Shown here piece by piece: positions 31,974 through 41,524 of a stretch of DNA of 64,000 nt. This DNA comes from Actinomycetota bacterium (GTDB lineage Bacteria > Actinomycetota > Acidimicrobiia > IMCC26256 > PALSA-610): the NCBI GenBank assembly GCA_003134555.1, contig PLBO01000082.1, positions 387 to 64,386 of the forward strand, written 5' to 3'. A program made the translations under genes and the position numbers. Each line of letters begins with the position of its first letter. Position 1 is the first letter of the stretch. Under the pieces are notes generated by a model, which saw nothing but the letters and a program-made list of their open reading frames with translations, had not been told where the DNA came from and searched no databases.

Positions 31974-34652
31974 ATGACGGAGAGCGAGCGAACTACCAGA
32001 ATCGAGCGAGTCGACCCGAAGCTAAAAGCGGCGGGTTGGTCGGTCGTGCCGTACTCGGGAATCCGCCCTGTCGATGGTGCGGTCGCGATTGAGGAGTACG
32101 AGACCGATCTCGGTCCTGCTGACTATGTGCTATCCGATCGCGCTCAGCTGCTCGGCGTGGTTGAGGCCAAGAAGTTGACGCTCGGTCCGCAAGGTGTATT
32201 GCCGCAAGCCGAGCGCTACGCCCGAGCGATTCCTTCCGATCGTCCGTCGCAGGGTGAGTTCGGTGTTCCGTTCTTGTACTCCACCAATGGTGAGGAGATC
32301 TGGTTCCACGACGCGCGTGACGCGATGAATCGATCGCGCCGGGTGTCGGCGTTCCACACCGCGAAGGCTTTGCGCGAATCGTTGGATCGTGACTTCGACG
32401 CAGAGTTGGCTCGCCTTCGGGCGATCCCCTTGCGTGAGGGTATCCGTCCGTATCAGGTCGAGGCGAACACCGCGATAGAGCAGGCCATCTCAAGTCGGCA
32501 CCGCAAGATGATGGTCACCATGGCGACCGGTACTGGCAAGACGCTGATGTCGGTCAACGAGATCTACCGACTCATGAAATCGGGCGTCGCCCGTCGAGTC
32601 CTCTTCCTTGTCGACCGTCGCGTCCTGGCCGCGCAAACGGTGCGCGCGTTCGCGTCGTTCGAGGCCGAGCCGGGATTGAAGTTCGACAAGATTTATCCCG
32701 TCTATTCACAGCGCTTTCAACAGACGGACTTCGACAAGGACGAGAAGTTCGACCCAAACGTGATGCCGAACTCGCTCTTGACCGACCCCAAGCTAGGCGA
32801 CGCTTTCGTCTACGTCTGCACGGTGCAGCGTATGGCGATCAACCTCTTTGGCAGGCAAGCCGTACTCGGTCTCGGCGAAGATGGTGTCGATGACGACGCC
32901 GACAAGCTCGACAACATCCCGATCCACGCTTTCGACCTGATCGTGGCCGACGAGTGTCATCGCGGCTACTCGGCCAAGGAACTCTCAACCTGGCGTCAGA
33001 CGCTCGACTGGTTCGACGCAACCAAGATCGGGCTCACCGCGACGCCGGCCGCGCACACGATGGCGTACTTCGAGAACCTCGTGTACCGCTACGACTACGA
33101 ACGCGCGGTGACTGAGGGGTACCTCGTTGACTACGACGTCGTACGCGTCAACTCCGACGTCCGCATGAACGGTGTGTTCCTGCGAGAAGGGGAACAGATC
33201 GATCAGGTGGACACCGCTACGGGCGCCCGACAGCTCGACCTGCTCGAAGACGAACGGACCTTCGACGCAGGCCAGGTGGAGCGCAACATCACGGCGCCCG
33301 ACTCCAACCGCAGGATCCTCGAAGAGATCAAGCACTATGCCGAGCAACACGAGGCGGCAACTGGCCGATTTCCGAAGACCTTGATCTTCGCGGTCAACGA
33401 CCTGCCCCACACCTCGCACGCCGATCAGCTGGTCGACCAGGCGCGTGACGTGTTCGGACGTGGCGAAGCATTCGTCGCCAAGGTCACTGGCCGCGTGGAC
33501 CGGCCGCTTCAGCGCATCCGTCAGTTTCGTAACCGACCGAATCCCAAGGTCGTGGTCACCGTCGATCTGCTCACGACCGGCGTCGACATTCCCGATCTCG
33601 AGTTCCTCGTGTTCCTACGGCCAGTGAAGTCCCGCATCCTGTTCGAGCAGATGCTCGGCCGCGGCACCCGTCGATCGCCGGACCTGGTCCCGGCGAAGTC
33701 TCACTTCGTCGTGTTCGATTGCTTCAACGGCACGCTCCTGGAGTACTTCAAGAACACGACCGGCATGACCGTCGAGCCACCCGAGGGCGACGGCAAGCCG
33801 ATAGACAAGATCATCGACGAGATCTGGCAGAACACCGACCGCGACTACAACACCCGCCGACTCGTGAAACGCCTGCAACGTATCGACAAGACCATGAGCG
33901 GCGACGCCCGCGACCTCTTCGCCCGATTCGTCCCCGACGGCGACGTGGCCCGCTTCGCCGAAGAGCTCCCGGCCGCGCTGCGCGGCAACTTCACCGGAAC
34001 GATGACTGTCCTGCGCGACGCGGACTTCATCAAACTACTCACCGGCTACCAGCGTGCCGAACGCACCTTCATCGTCGCGTCGTCCGTGACCGACGACGTC
34101 GAGTCTGAGTGGTTGATCAAGGGTGGCGTCGGCAAGGAGTACAAGCCCGACGACTACCTCCAGCTCTTCGAGCGCTTTATCCAGGAGCACACCGAGGAGA
34201 TCAGAGCCATCACGATCGTGCTCTCAAGACCCGCCGAATGGGGCGCCGAACCCCTACGCGAGTTGCGTGATGCTCTCACACAGGCGCCCGAGCACTTCAC
34301 CGAGGCCAACCTTCAGCGCGCGTTCAAGGCCACCCATCACAAGGCACTCGTCGACATCATCTCGATGGTCAAACGGACTGCGGTGGACGAGGCGCCGCTG
34401 CTCACCGCCGAAGAACGCGTCACTGCGGCCGTCGCACGAGTCACCGCCGGTCGGAGTCTGACTGAGGGTCAAGCCAAGTGGATGGAATACATCCGCCAGC
34501 ACCTCGTGCAGAACCTGTCCATCGAACGCCAGGACTTCGAGGACGTTCCGGTGCTCTCGGACCGAGGTGGCTGGGGAAGCGCCGACCGGAGCTTCGACGG
34601 CCATCTTGACGCATTGCTCGACGAGCTCAACAAGGAACTGGTAGCCGCATGA
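31974..34652 (+). CDS. hsdR: Type I restriction enzyme R subunit (EcoEI-like)
   Basis: This 892-residue motor/nuclease subunit has an N-terminal PD-(D/E)XK nuclease (Asp50 in ADYVLSD; VVEAKK, Glu64/Lys66). Walker A is MATGTGKT at about 184-190, the DECH box is VADECHRGYS, and GLTATP, TTGVDIPDLEFL and QMLGRGTRR supply the helicase motifs. It translocates DNA and cleaves far from unmethylated sites when assembled with HsdM and HsdS. Its stop overlaps hsdM by four bases. Confidence 0.94.
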   Translation: MTESERTTRIERVDPKLKAAGWSVVPYSGIRPVDGAVAIEEYETDLGPADYVLSDRAQLLGVVEAKKLTLGPQGVLPQAERYARAIPSDRPSQGEFGVPFLYSTNGEEIWFHDARDAMNRSRRVSAFHTAKALRESLDRDFDAELARLRAIPLREGIRPYQVEANTAIEQAISSRHRKMMVTMATGTGKTLMSVNEIYRLMKSGVARRVLFLVDRRVLAAQTVRAFASFEAEPGLKFDKIYPVYSQRFQQTDFDKDEKFDPNVMPNSLLTDPKLGDAFVYVCTVQRMAINLFGRQAVLGLGEDGVDDDADKLDNIPIHAFDLIVADECHRGYSAKELSTWRQTLDWFDATKIGLTATPAAHTMAYFENLVYRYDYERAVTEGYLVDYDVVRVNSDVRMNGVFLREGEQIDQVDTATGARQLDLLEDERTFDAGQVERNITAPDSNRRILEEIKHYAEQHEAATGRFPKTLIFAVNDLPHTSHADQLVDQARDVFGRGEAFVAKVTGRVDRPLQRIRQFRNRPNPKVVVTVDLLTTGVDIPDLEFLVFLRPVKSRILFEQMLGRGTRRSPDLVPAKSHFVVFDCFNGTLLEYFKNTTGMTVEPPEGDGKPIDKIIDEIWQNTDRDYNTRRLVKRLQRIDKTMSGDARDLFARFVPDGDVARFAEELPAALRGNFTGTMTVLRDADFIKLLTGYQRAERTFIVASSVTDDVESEWLIKGGVGKEYKPDDYLQLFERFIQEHTEEIRAITIVLSRPAEWGAEPLRELRDALTQAPEHFTEANLQRAFKATHHKALVDIISMVKRTAVDEAPLLTAEERVTAAVARVTAGRSLTEGQAKWMEYIRQHLVQNLSIERQDFEDVPVLSDRGGWGSADRSFDGHLDALLDELNKELVAA

Positions 34653-36070
34653 GTTCTGACGTCGTCAACAAACTCTGGGGCTTCTGCCATGTCCTGCGCC
34701 ACGACGGCGTCGACTACGGCGATTACATCGAACAGCTCACGTACCTGCTATTTCTCAAGATGGCCCACGAACGCGGACTCGAGCTGCCAGCCGAGACCGA
34801 CTGGCCCAACCTGCGCAAGCAGAGCGGCACCGAACTCCTCGACACCTACGTCGAAGCGCTCCGTACCCTGGGCAAGCAGCCCGGCATCCTCGGTGACATC
34901 TTCGGTGGCGCGCAGAACCGCTTCACGAACCCGGTCAACCTCCAGAAGCTCATCGGCATGATCGATGAGACCGAGTGGATCAGCCTCGACACCGACATCA
35001 AGGCCGCTGCGTTCGAGGGCTTGCTGGAAAAAGCCGCGTCGGAGGGCAAGAAGGGCGCCGGTCAGTACTTCACCCCGCGGCTCCTCATTCAAAGCATCGT
35101 CCGCTGCGTCAAACCCGACCCGAGGGTGAGTAAGGGCTTCACTATCGACGATCCAGCCTGTGGTACCGGTGGCTTCCTCATCGCCTCGTACGAATGGCTC
35201 AAGGACGAGACGGGAGGCGCGTTCGAGCGCGACATCTCGCGTCGTATCCGTACCAAGACCTACATCGGCCAAGAACTCGTGGCGCGTCCCCGACGCTTGG
35301 CACTGATGAACCTTTACCTCCATCAGGTCGAGCCGCGCATCACACTCGCCGACTCGATCTACGAAATGCCCAGTGCCCAGCGCTACGACGTCATCCTCAC
35401 CAACCCGCCATTCGGCACCAAAGGCGCCAACCAAGCGCCCGAGCGCGAGGACTTCGTTGTCCAGACCAGCAATAAGCAACTCAACTTCATCCAACACGTA
35501 CTCACCATCCTCAAGCCCGGCGGCCGCGCCGCAATCGTCGTACCCGACAACGTGCTCTTCGCCCAGCAAGCAGGCGAGGTATTCGAAGTACTAATGGAAG
35601 ACTGCGATCTCCACACGGTGCTCCGCCTGCCGCGCGGCACCTTCAGCCCCTACACCGAGGGCACCAAAACCAACGTCATCTTCTTCACCAAAGGCAGACC
35701 AACCGAACGCACCTGGATCTACGACGCCCGCGCCAACGTTCCCAAGATCACCAAGAAGAGCCGGCCCCTCACGCACGAGCACTTCGTTGCGTTCGAACAG
35801 TGCTACGGAATCGACCCCAACGGCTCCGGTTCGCGCGCCGAGGAGGACTCGACCGAGGGTCGCTGGCGGAGCTTCAGCATCGACGAGATCAAGTTCCACC
35901 ACTACAAGCTCGACGCATTCAAGTGGATTCGCGACGAAGAACTTGACGATCCGGATGAACTCCCCGAGCCCGAGGAATTGATCACGGAGGCGATGGAGGA
36001 GCTTCAGCTCGCTCTTGATGACCTTGCAGACGTGCAACGCCTCCTTGAGGACAACGGAGACCAAGGGTGA
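34649..36070 (+). CDS. hsdM: Type I restriction-modification M subunit (N6-adenine methyltransferase)
   Basis: This 473-residue methyltransferase has the N-terminal HsdM helical domain (LWGFCHVLRHDGVDYGDYIEQLTYLLFLKM). SAM motif I is DDPACGTGGFL and the catalytic NPPF is in ILTNPPFGTKG. A C-terminal helical tail is expected to contact HsdS. It methylates the recognition adenine and is required for restriction complex assembly. It overlaps hsdR (ATGA) and hsdS (GTGA). Confidence 0.95.
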   Translation: MSSDVVNKLWGFCHVLRHDGVDYGDYIEQLTYLLFLKMAHERGLELPAETDWPNLRKQSGTELLDTYVEALRTLGKQPGILGDIFGGAQNRFTNPVNLQKLIGMIDETEWISLDTDIKAAAFEGLLEKAASEGKKGAGQYFTPRLLIQSIVRCVKPDPRVSKGFTIDDPACGTGGFLIASYEWLKDETGGAFERDISRRIRTKTYIGQELVARPRRLALMNLYLHQVEPRITLADSIYEMPSAQRYDVILTNPPFGTKGANQAPEREDFVVQTSNKQLNFIQHVLTILKPGGRAAIVVPDNVLFAQQAGEVFEVLMEDCDLHTVLRLPRGTFSPYTEGTKTNVIFFTKGRPTERTWIYDARANVPKITKKSRPLTHEHFVAFEQCYGIDPNGSGSRAEEDSTEGRWRSFSIDEIKFHHYKLDAFKWIRDEELDDPDELPEPEELITEAMEELQLALDDLADVQRLLEDNGDQG

Positions 36071-37434
36071 GTCTCACAATCTCGCCGGCCCGCGTCGTAG
36101 AGGAGTCGGACTCTCCCCTTCTCTTAGCGCCCGTCTCATGGACGAGACGACCACTTGGGGAAGTGGCCACGATCCTCAACGGCTTCGCGTTCAAGTCGAC
36201 GCAGTTCGTCACCCTGGGCGGCAAGCCGCTAATCAGAATCCGCGACATTTTCAAAGAGCAGACAGCTGTTCGATACCTGGGTGACTATGACGACCGCTAT
36301 CTGGTTCGACCCGACGAGCTGCTCGTTGGGATGGACGGAGATTTCAACTGCACCCGATGGCGTGGGTCCGAAGCGTTGCTCAATCAGCGCGTTTGCAAGA
36401 TCACACCGGACGCGGAACAGGTGGACCTCGACTTCCTGACGTACGTTCTGCCCGGATATCTCCGGGCGATCCACGACTTCACGTCCTCGACGACAGTGAC
36501 CCATCTGTCGTCACGCGACATCGCTCAGATCCCGATTCCGCTGCCGAGGCTGTCCGAGCAGCGTGCTCTAGCCCGCGTGTTCGGACACGCCAATGCAAAG
36601 AGAGAGTCGTCCTCAAGGCATTTGAAGGCCGCACGACGAGCCGCCGATCGGTTCCGCCAAGCCGTCCTCGCGGCGGCGTGCTCGGGACGACTCACCGCAG
36701 GATGGCGGGATGCCAATGCAAATGTTCGTGCTTCAGCTGACCTACGCGCGAGTGTGGTCGAACCATCGGCGGAGGTCGAGCGGGAAGAGGTACCTAGTAC
36801 ATGGACGCGCGTAGAGGTTGGGAGCATCGGTGACGTCGAGCTTGGCGGTACGCCCTCGCGGAAGACACCTTCCTACTGGGCAGGAGGCGTCCCCTGGGTT
36901 AGTTCCGGCGAGGTCGCGAACAGCCGAATCACGAAGACTCGGGAGACGATCTCGAGTTCTGGCCTAGCAAACAGCAGCGCCAAGCTCTATCCACCGGGCA
37001 CTGTTCTGATCGCAATGATCGGAGAGGGCAAGACAAGAGGTCAGTCAGCGATCCTGGACATCGAGGCCTGTACGAATCAAAACGCAGCCGCGATCATTCC
37101 GGATCGCCGATTCGTTAGCCCTGAATACCTTTGGCGCTGGGCGCTCGCTCAGTACGAGGTAGCGCGCGCTGTGGGACGCGGCGGAAACCAGCCAGCACTT
37201 AACAAGCAAAAGGTGCGGGAGTTGCTCATAGCTGTTCCGCCGTTGGCTGAGCAGGCCGAGATAGTGCGCCGCGTCGACAAACTACTCACCCTTGCTGACG
37301 GTATTTCGCTGCGGGTTGAGGCCGCGAGTCGTCGCGTGGAGCGCAGCTCGGAAGCTGTCCTCGCTAAGGCCTGCCGCGGCGAACTGTTGCCTGACACAGG
37401 CGATCGACCTGATCTGGTGTCACATGCCGGATAG
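36067..37434 (+). CDS. hsdS: Type I restriction specificity subunit S
   Basis: This 455-residue protein has two target-recognition domains: WTRRPLGEVATILNGFAFKSTQF from about 25 and WTRVEVGSIGDVELGGTPSRKTPSYW from about 245. Each is followed by a conserved helix (LPRLSEQRALARVF; VPPLAEQAEIVRRVDKLL). This is the standard bipartite S layout and dictates the asymmetric recognition site, which cannot be read from sequence. A GTG start overlaps the hsdM stop. The gene is intact, so the system is probably active. Confidence 0.94.
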   Translation: MSLTISPARVVEESDSPLLLAPVSWTRRPLGEVATILNGFAFKSTQFVTLGGKPLIRIRDIFKEQTAVRYLGDYDDRYLVRPDELLVGMDGDFNCTRWRGSEALLNQRVCKITPDAEQVDLDFLTYVLPGYLRAIHDFTSSTTVTHLSSRDIAQIPIPLPRLSEQRALARVFGHANAKRESSSRHLKAARRAADRFRQAVLAAACSGRLTAGWRDANANVRASADLRASVVEPSAEVEREEVPSTWTRVEVGSIGDVELGGTPSRKTPSYWAGGVPWVSSGEVANSRITKTRETISSSGLANSSAKLYPPGTVLIAMIGEGKTRGQSAILDIEACTNQNAAAIIPDRRFVSPEYLWRWALAQYEVARAVGRGGNQPALNKQKVRELLIAVPPLAEQAEIVRRVDKLLTLADGISLRVEAASRRVERSSEAVLAKACRGELLPDTGDRPDLVSHAG

Positions 37435-37470
37435 GGGAGGACACTACGTCTCCAGGTATCAGGGCCAGGG

Positions 37471-37899
37471 ATGATCCCCGAAGCCAATACGCTCATCGCC
37501 GAGTTCGGACCGATGGTCAACGAGATTGCGCAGCTCATCTACGACCGTCTCGTTGGCGACCTCGGTTGCGCTCCGTACGTGAAAACCATCTACATCGGCT
37601 TCGAGCACGGTGGTGAGATGGTGGCAGCCCTCTACCCGCGGGCTGGTGCCGTCGAAGTCGCGCTGGCGCTACCAGAGGCTGCTGAATCACCCCTGCTAAT
37701 CGATGCCACCCATCTGACATGGCGGACTATGCCAGTCGCGGCGATCCTGACGAGCCGGGACGAGGCTGAGCGCGCCGTGCCTCTCCTAGAAGAAGCGCTC
37801 AACCGTGTCGCGCAAGGTACTCACGACGTCAACCGCGCCCCCGAGCACTTCATCGGGAGAGTGAAGCGCGGTAACTCACGACCCCGCTCGACGCCCTAA
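37471..37899 (+). CDS. DUF5655-like protein
   Basis: This 142-residue protein follows hsdS by 36 bp. Its pattern FGPMVNEIAQLIYDRL ... VKTIYIGFEHGGEMVAALYPRAGAVEVALAL resembles the DUF5655 / predicted transport-like domain often found near restriction genes. The assignment is tentative. It could be an accessory of the type I operon. No catalytic residues are obvious. Confidence 0.5.
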   Translation: MIPEANTLIAEFGPMVNEIAQLIYDRLVGDLGCAPYVKTIYIGFEHGGEMVAALYPRAGAVEVALALPEAAESPLLIDATHLTWRTMPVAAILTSRDEAERAVPLLEEALNRVAQGTHDVNRAPEHFIGRVKRGNSRPRSTP

Positions 37900-38132
37900 A
37901 GACGGGACGTGCGAAAGGCAGCGGTGTCGGAAAGAAGGGAGCAGACGACTCGACGGTCCATCTCGAGCTCGCGGTCCTCTACTCGACGAACGTCGCGCTA
38001 TGGCACGCTCGGGTTACTGCAACGTAAAGTCGGTCATTCGTCTTGAGTTTCGAAAGGCTGAGACTCGCTCGTAGACACCCGGTCCTCACGATCCAGCAGC
38101 GCGTGCAGTGCCAACGACGAAGGAGGAAGTGC

Positions 38133-38294
38133 ATGGCGAAGTATCGGGTAACGCTCAGAGCATCTTCGGTGGAAGGTGTCGAAGCTGACAACCCTTACAT
38201 GGCGGCCATTTTCGCCGCTGAGCACCATGGCGTCGGTGGACTCGGGGGACTCGGTTCCCAAATGTCCGCGCGCACACAGCCAATCACCGCCTGA
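38133..38294 (+). CDS. Small hypothetical protein
   Basis: This 53-residue protein is preceded by a near-perfect AAGGAGG at ideal distance. It begins MAKYRVTLRASSVEGVEADN and has a Gly-rich centre (HGVGGLGGLGS). No domain is recognised. The flanking 37900-38132 stretch holds nothing that I can support. Confidence 0.5.
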   Translation: MAKYRVTLRASSVEGVEADNPYMAAIFAAEHHGVGGLGGLGSQMSARTQPITA

Positions 38295-38324
38295 CCTCGG
38301 TCCGAGTCGCGCAAGAGTGTCGCA

Positions 38325-38553
38325 CAACGAACATTTGCGAAGGCGTCCGCTTCCACGACCTCCGTCACACGAACGCGACCTTGGCGGCGGCCAGCGGCGC
38401 ACCGTCCGAGCCGTCATGCACCGCCTCGGCCAGGCGTCCGCTGCGGCGGCGCTGCGATATCAGCACCGACTCGATGGCCAAGACGAGGCGATCGCTGGAT
38501 TCCTCGACACCATCGCGACGCGAGGCATGGTCGAGACAGGTCGCTCTCGGTAG
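38325..38553 (+). pseudogene. Tyrosine integrase remnant, frameshifted
   Basis: The C-terminal catalytic part of a phage-type integrase is readable in two frames. VRFHDLRHTNATLAAASGA (box II His-x-x-Arg) comes first; a shift near 38400 leads into VRAVMHRLGQASAAAALRYQHRLDGQDEAIAGFLDT, which holds the nucleophile Tyr in ALRYQH. The usual LGH histidine is Gln here. The N-terminal two thirds are absent. It marks an older integration event between the restriction module and the five-gene operon. Confidence 0.8.
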
Positions 38554-38660
38554 TCTGCCCGCCAAGGCTCGGAGCACCGCCCCGAGCACTCAACGCGTGC
38601 TAGCGACGGCGAGTCGCTACCCGCCACGTCGGCCCAGGGTCGTTACGAAAGGAGGCGAGA

Positions 38661-39602
38661 GTGGCAGACACGTTCCCTGCCACCGCCGCCGACATCACCG
38701 ACGACTTCGTTATCGGCAAGTGCGAGTACTTCACGAGTGTGCATCTTTGGCCTCTGCGCAAAGAGATCAACCCAAAGCTGTGGCTCGAGAACTTTCTTGA
38801 TGACGAGAAGCGCCATGCGCGCTACCTCCTCAACGCCTTCATCTACCTGGAGGACCACATCGTCGAGCAAATCGTTGTCGACTCGTTCGAAGGGCTCAGC
38901 CGCGCGATTGGCCCACCTCTCGATGATCTCGAAGGCTTCCTCCCGAGATGGCAGGCGTTCGTCGACGCGGTCCACGTCGTTGTCGTCCGTGGAGAGACAG
39001 CGAATCCTACGGACAGCGGTTACTCATTCGCGCGCATCGCTCGCGATCTGATCGGTCTGTCTGAAGAGCACATCGTCGAGGCATCGCACGCACTTGAGAT
39101 CCTTAGCGCGGAGCCGGAGACACCGATCCTGTTCCTCGACGACTTCGTCGGCTCGGGCAACCAGTTCACTGACACTTGGCATGCCGAGTGGGGGGTGGGA
39201 AGCGGATCGGCATCCTTCCGCTCGCTTGCGGCGAAAGGCGCCGGGCACTATTTCTACTGCCCGGTGGTTGCGACCACCTATGGGGTCGACAACATCCGCC
39301 GAGACTGCCCGGGAGTACAGATTCACCCAGGCCACGTACTCCCTCCGCGGTACAGCGCCCTAAACGAGCGTTCGCTCGTCTGGCCGGACGTACTCCGCGC
39401 CACAGCACGCGACTTTCTTCGCGAAGCGAGCCGGCGCGCTGGCATACCGGACACCGGCGGTGGCGAGAATGACTGGCGCGGCTTCCACGAACTAGCCCTA
39501 GCGATCGGATTTGGACACGGTGTCCCCGATGCCACACTGCCACTCTTCTGGTGGGAGAGCGAGACATGGAATCCTCTCAAAAAACGACCTCACAAGAACT
39601 AA
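38661..39602 (+). CDS. Phosphoribosyltransferase-like protein (PRTase-CE type)
   Basis: This 313-residue protein has the hydrophobic-Asp-Asp loop TPILFLDDFVGSGNQF (Asp160-Asp161). It matches the PRPP-binding signature of type I phosphoribosyltransferases, but with GSGN in place of the usual TGxT. The N-terminal helical half (LWLENFLDDEKRHARYLLNAFIYLED) resembles the PRTase-CE group described from conflict systems by comparative genomics. A GTG start has AAGGAGG six bases upstream. It is the first gene of a five-gene overlapping operon, overlapping the ATPase gene by 37 bp. Whether it transfers ribose-phosphate or only binds nucleotides is unknown. Confidence 0.7.
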   Translation: MADTFPATAADITDDFVIGKCEYFTSVHLWPLRKEINPKLWLENFLDDEKRHARYLLNAFIYLEDHIVEQIVVDSFEGLSRAIGPPLDDLEGFLPRWQAFVDAVHVVVVRGETANPTDSGYSFARIARDLIGLSEEHIVEASHALEILSAEPETPILFLDDFVGSGNQFTDTWHAEWGVGSGSASFRSLAAKGAGHYFYCPVVATTYGVDNIRRDCPGVQIHPGHVLPPRYSALNERSLVWPDVLRATARDFLREASRRAGIPDTGGGENDWRGFHELALAIGFGHGVPDATLPLFWWESETWNPLKKRPHKN

Positions 39603-41524
39603 CAACTGACGAAACGCAGAGCGCTCAGTCTCAGCTGAGCAATCTCTTTGGTAGCTATCGCGCGGAATGGTTACATGAGCAATTATTCGACCTGTATACG
39701 AGTCCGGTATATTTCCCGGAGCTGACAACTGGTCGCTCATGCATGCTGATCGGCGGTCGCGGCACAGGCAAGACCACCGCTCTGCGGGCACTCTCATGGG
39801 AAGGCCAGCGACGCCTGCAATCTGAGCAGCCCGCCAGCTGGTCATTCTTCGGCGTCTACTACCGCGTCGACACCAACCGTGTCACTGCCTTCAAGGGGCC
39901 TGAGCTATCTACGGACCGATGGAATGCACTCTTCGGCCACTACTTCAACCTGCTCGTGTGCGAACGATTGGTCGACTTCGCGCAGTGGGTCGCAAAGGCT
40001 CATCCCAAACAGGAACTCCTCGAGCCAGACCGAGCTGAGGAAATCTCAATCTCCCTGAGCGTTGAAAACACTGCTCGTTCCCTCGACGATTTGGCAGTAG
40101 AGGTGCGGCGCTCTCGCCTGACGTTCGAGGCGTACATCAACAACGTCGCCGACGCGACCAGCCCTTCGCTCTCGCTTCAAGGCGCACCTATCGAGACCTT
40201 CATGCAGGCTCTGTCCGCGCATCCGGACTTGAGTGGTCGACCGTTCTTTATCATCATCGATGAGTACGAGAATTTTCTCGACGAACAGCAACGCGTCGTC
40301 AATACGCTCGTAAAACACGCTACATCGCTGTTCGCTTTCAAGATCGGCGTTCGAGAGCTCGGTTGGCGCCAGCGCACGACGCTCAACGAACACGAACAGT
40401 TGCGTTCGCCAGCGGATTTCGTGCGCATCGATATCGCGCAAAAGCTGGAGAACGTCTTCAGCGACTTTGCCGTCCAGATCTGCGATGATCGCATTTCTCG
40501 GCTAGCGGGTCGGGCCGCCGAGGGATCGCTTGGCTCCATAAGGGCTCTGTTTCCACCTCTTAGCGAGGACGATGAGGCCAGTCTGCTCAATGTCGAGCGC
40601 CATGTAACAGTCATCCGTGACGAGCTCGAGCCGCTGATTTCAGAGTCTGAGTTGGCGATATTCGACTCGTTGCCGATGCTGTATAGGTATCTGATTGGAT
40701 TCTGGGCTAGAGGACACAATCAGACCGTCGTCGAAGCGTTCCGTGACTACTTGAAGAGCCCGAGCGAGTGGAACACCCGATACGGCAACTACAAACATTC
40801 GCTTCTGTACACGCTCAAGCGGCGCGTTCGCGGTGTACACAAATACTACGCCGGTTGGGACACGCTCGCTCAGGTTGCTGGAACCAATATCCGATTCTTC
40901 CTTCAGCTCGTCGAACAGAGCCTCCTTCAGCATCTCAAAGAGGGCCGCACGTTCGGAACGCCGCTCAGGCCCGCTACTCAGACGACCGCCGCGCAGCTTG
41001 TAGGGCGATCGAACCTATCGGAGCTGGAGGGCTTATCGGTCTACGGGATGTACCTGAGCCGGCTGGTGCTCGGCCTCGGTCGCGTGTTTCAGGTGATGGC
41101 CGAACAAGCCGAAGGTCATGCTCCAGAGACGAACCAGTTCTACCTCGTCGATGACTCCACCGTTACGGCCCGGCGCGCTCGATCAGGCATCGACGACGAG
41201 GCGGCACTACAGGTGGACACAGTACTAACTGAAGCCGTGATGCATCTGGCGCTCGTCCGATTCCCCGGAACAAAGCCGACGCAGGCCGGAGACACTGAGG
41301 AGTACGACTACATGCTGCATCCAATCTTCAGTCCGTTGTTCGCGTACAGCTACCGAAAGAAGCGCAAGACGGCGATCGGACGCCTACAGCTTCTGGCACT
41401 CGTCCGGAATCCACGGCCGACGATTCGCGAGATCCTCGCAGAGAGCTCACGAACAATGGACTTCGACGATGAGCTGCCCGACCAACTAGCGCTATTCGGG
41501 TCGTTCTACCGTGGCGGTAGCTGA
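39566..41524 (+). CDS. ORC/CDC6-like P-loop ATPase
   Basis: This 652-residue ATPase has Walker A GGRGTGKTT at residues 63-71 and Walker B FFIIIDEYENFLDE (Asp232-Glu233), followed by a sensor-like region and a long helical C-terminus. The layout fits the ORC-CDC6/STAND-like ATPases used as switches in bacterial conflict systems. The ATG at 39566 follows GGGAGAGCGAG. It lies inside the end of the PRTase gene and overlaps the next gene by 14 bp, so expression is tightly coupled. It probably senses or gates the system; partners and trigger are unknown. Confidence 0.75.
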   Translation: MESSQKTTSQELTTDETQSAQSQLSNLFGSYRAEWLHEQLFDLYTSPVYFPELTTGRSCMLIGGRGTGKTTALRALSWEGQRRLQSEQPASWSFFGVYYRVDTNRVTAFKGPELSTDRWNALFGHYFNLLVCERLVDFAQWVAKAHPKQELLEPDRAEEISISLSVENTARSLDDLAVEVRRSRLTFEAYINNVADATSPSLSLQGAPIETFMQALSAHPDLSGRPFFIIIDEYENFLDEQQRVVNTLVKHATSLFAFKIGVRELGWRQRTTLNEHEQLRSPADFVRIDIAQKLENVFSDFAVQICDDRISRLAGRAAEGSLGSIRALFPPLSEDDEASLLNVERHVTVIRDELEPLISESELAIFDSLPMLYRYLIGFWARGHNQTVVEAFRDYLKSPSEWNTRYGNYKHSLLYTLKRRVRGVHKYYAGWDTLAQVAGTNIRFFLQLVEQSLLQHLKEGRTFGTPLRPATQTTAAQLVGRSNLSELEGLSVYGMYLSRLVLGLGRVFQVMAEQAEGHAPETNQFYLVDDSTVTARRARSGIDDEAALQVDTVLTEAVMHLALVRFPGTKPTQAGDTEEYDYMLHPIFSPLFAYSYRKKRKTAIGRLQLLALVRNPRPTIREILAESSRTMDFDDELPDQLALFGSFYRGGS

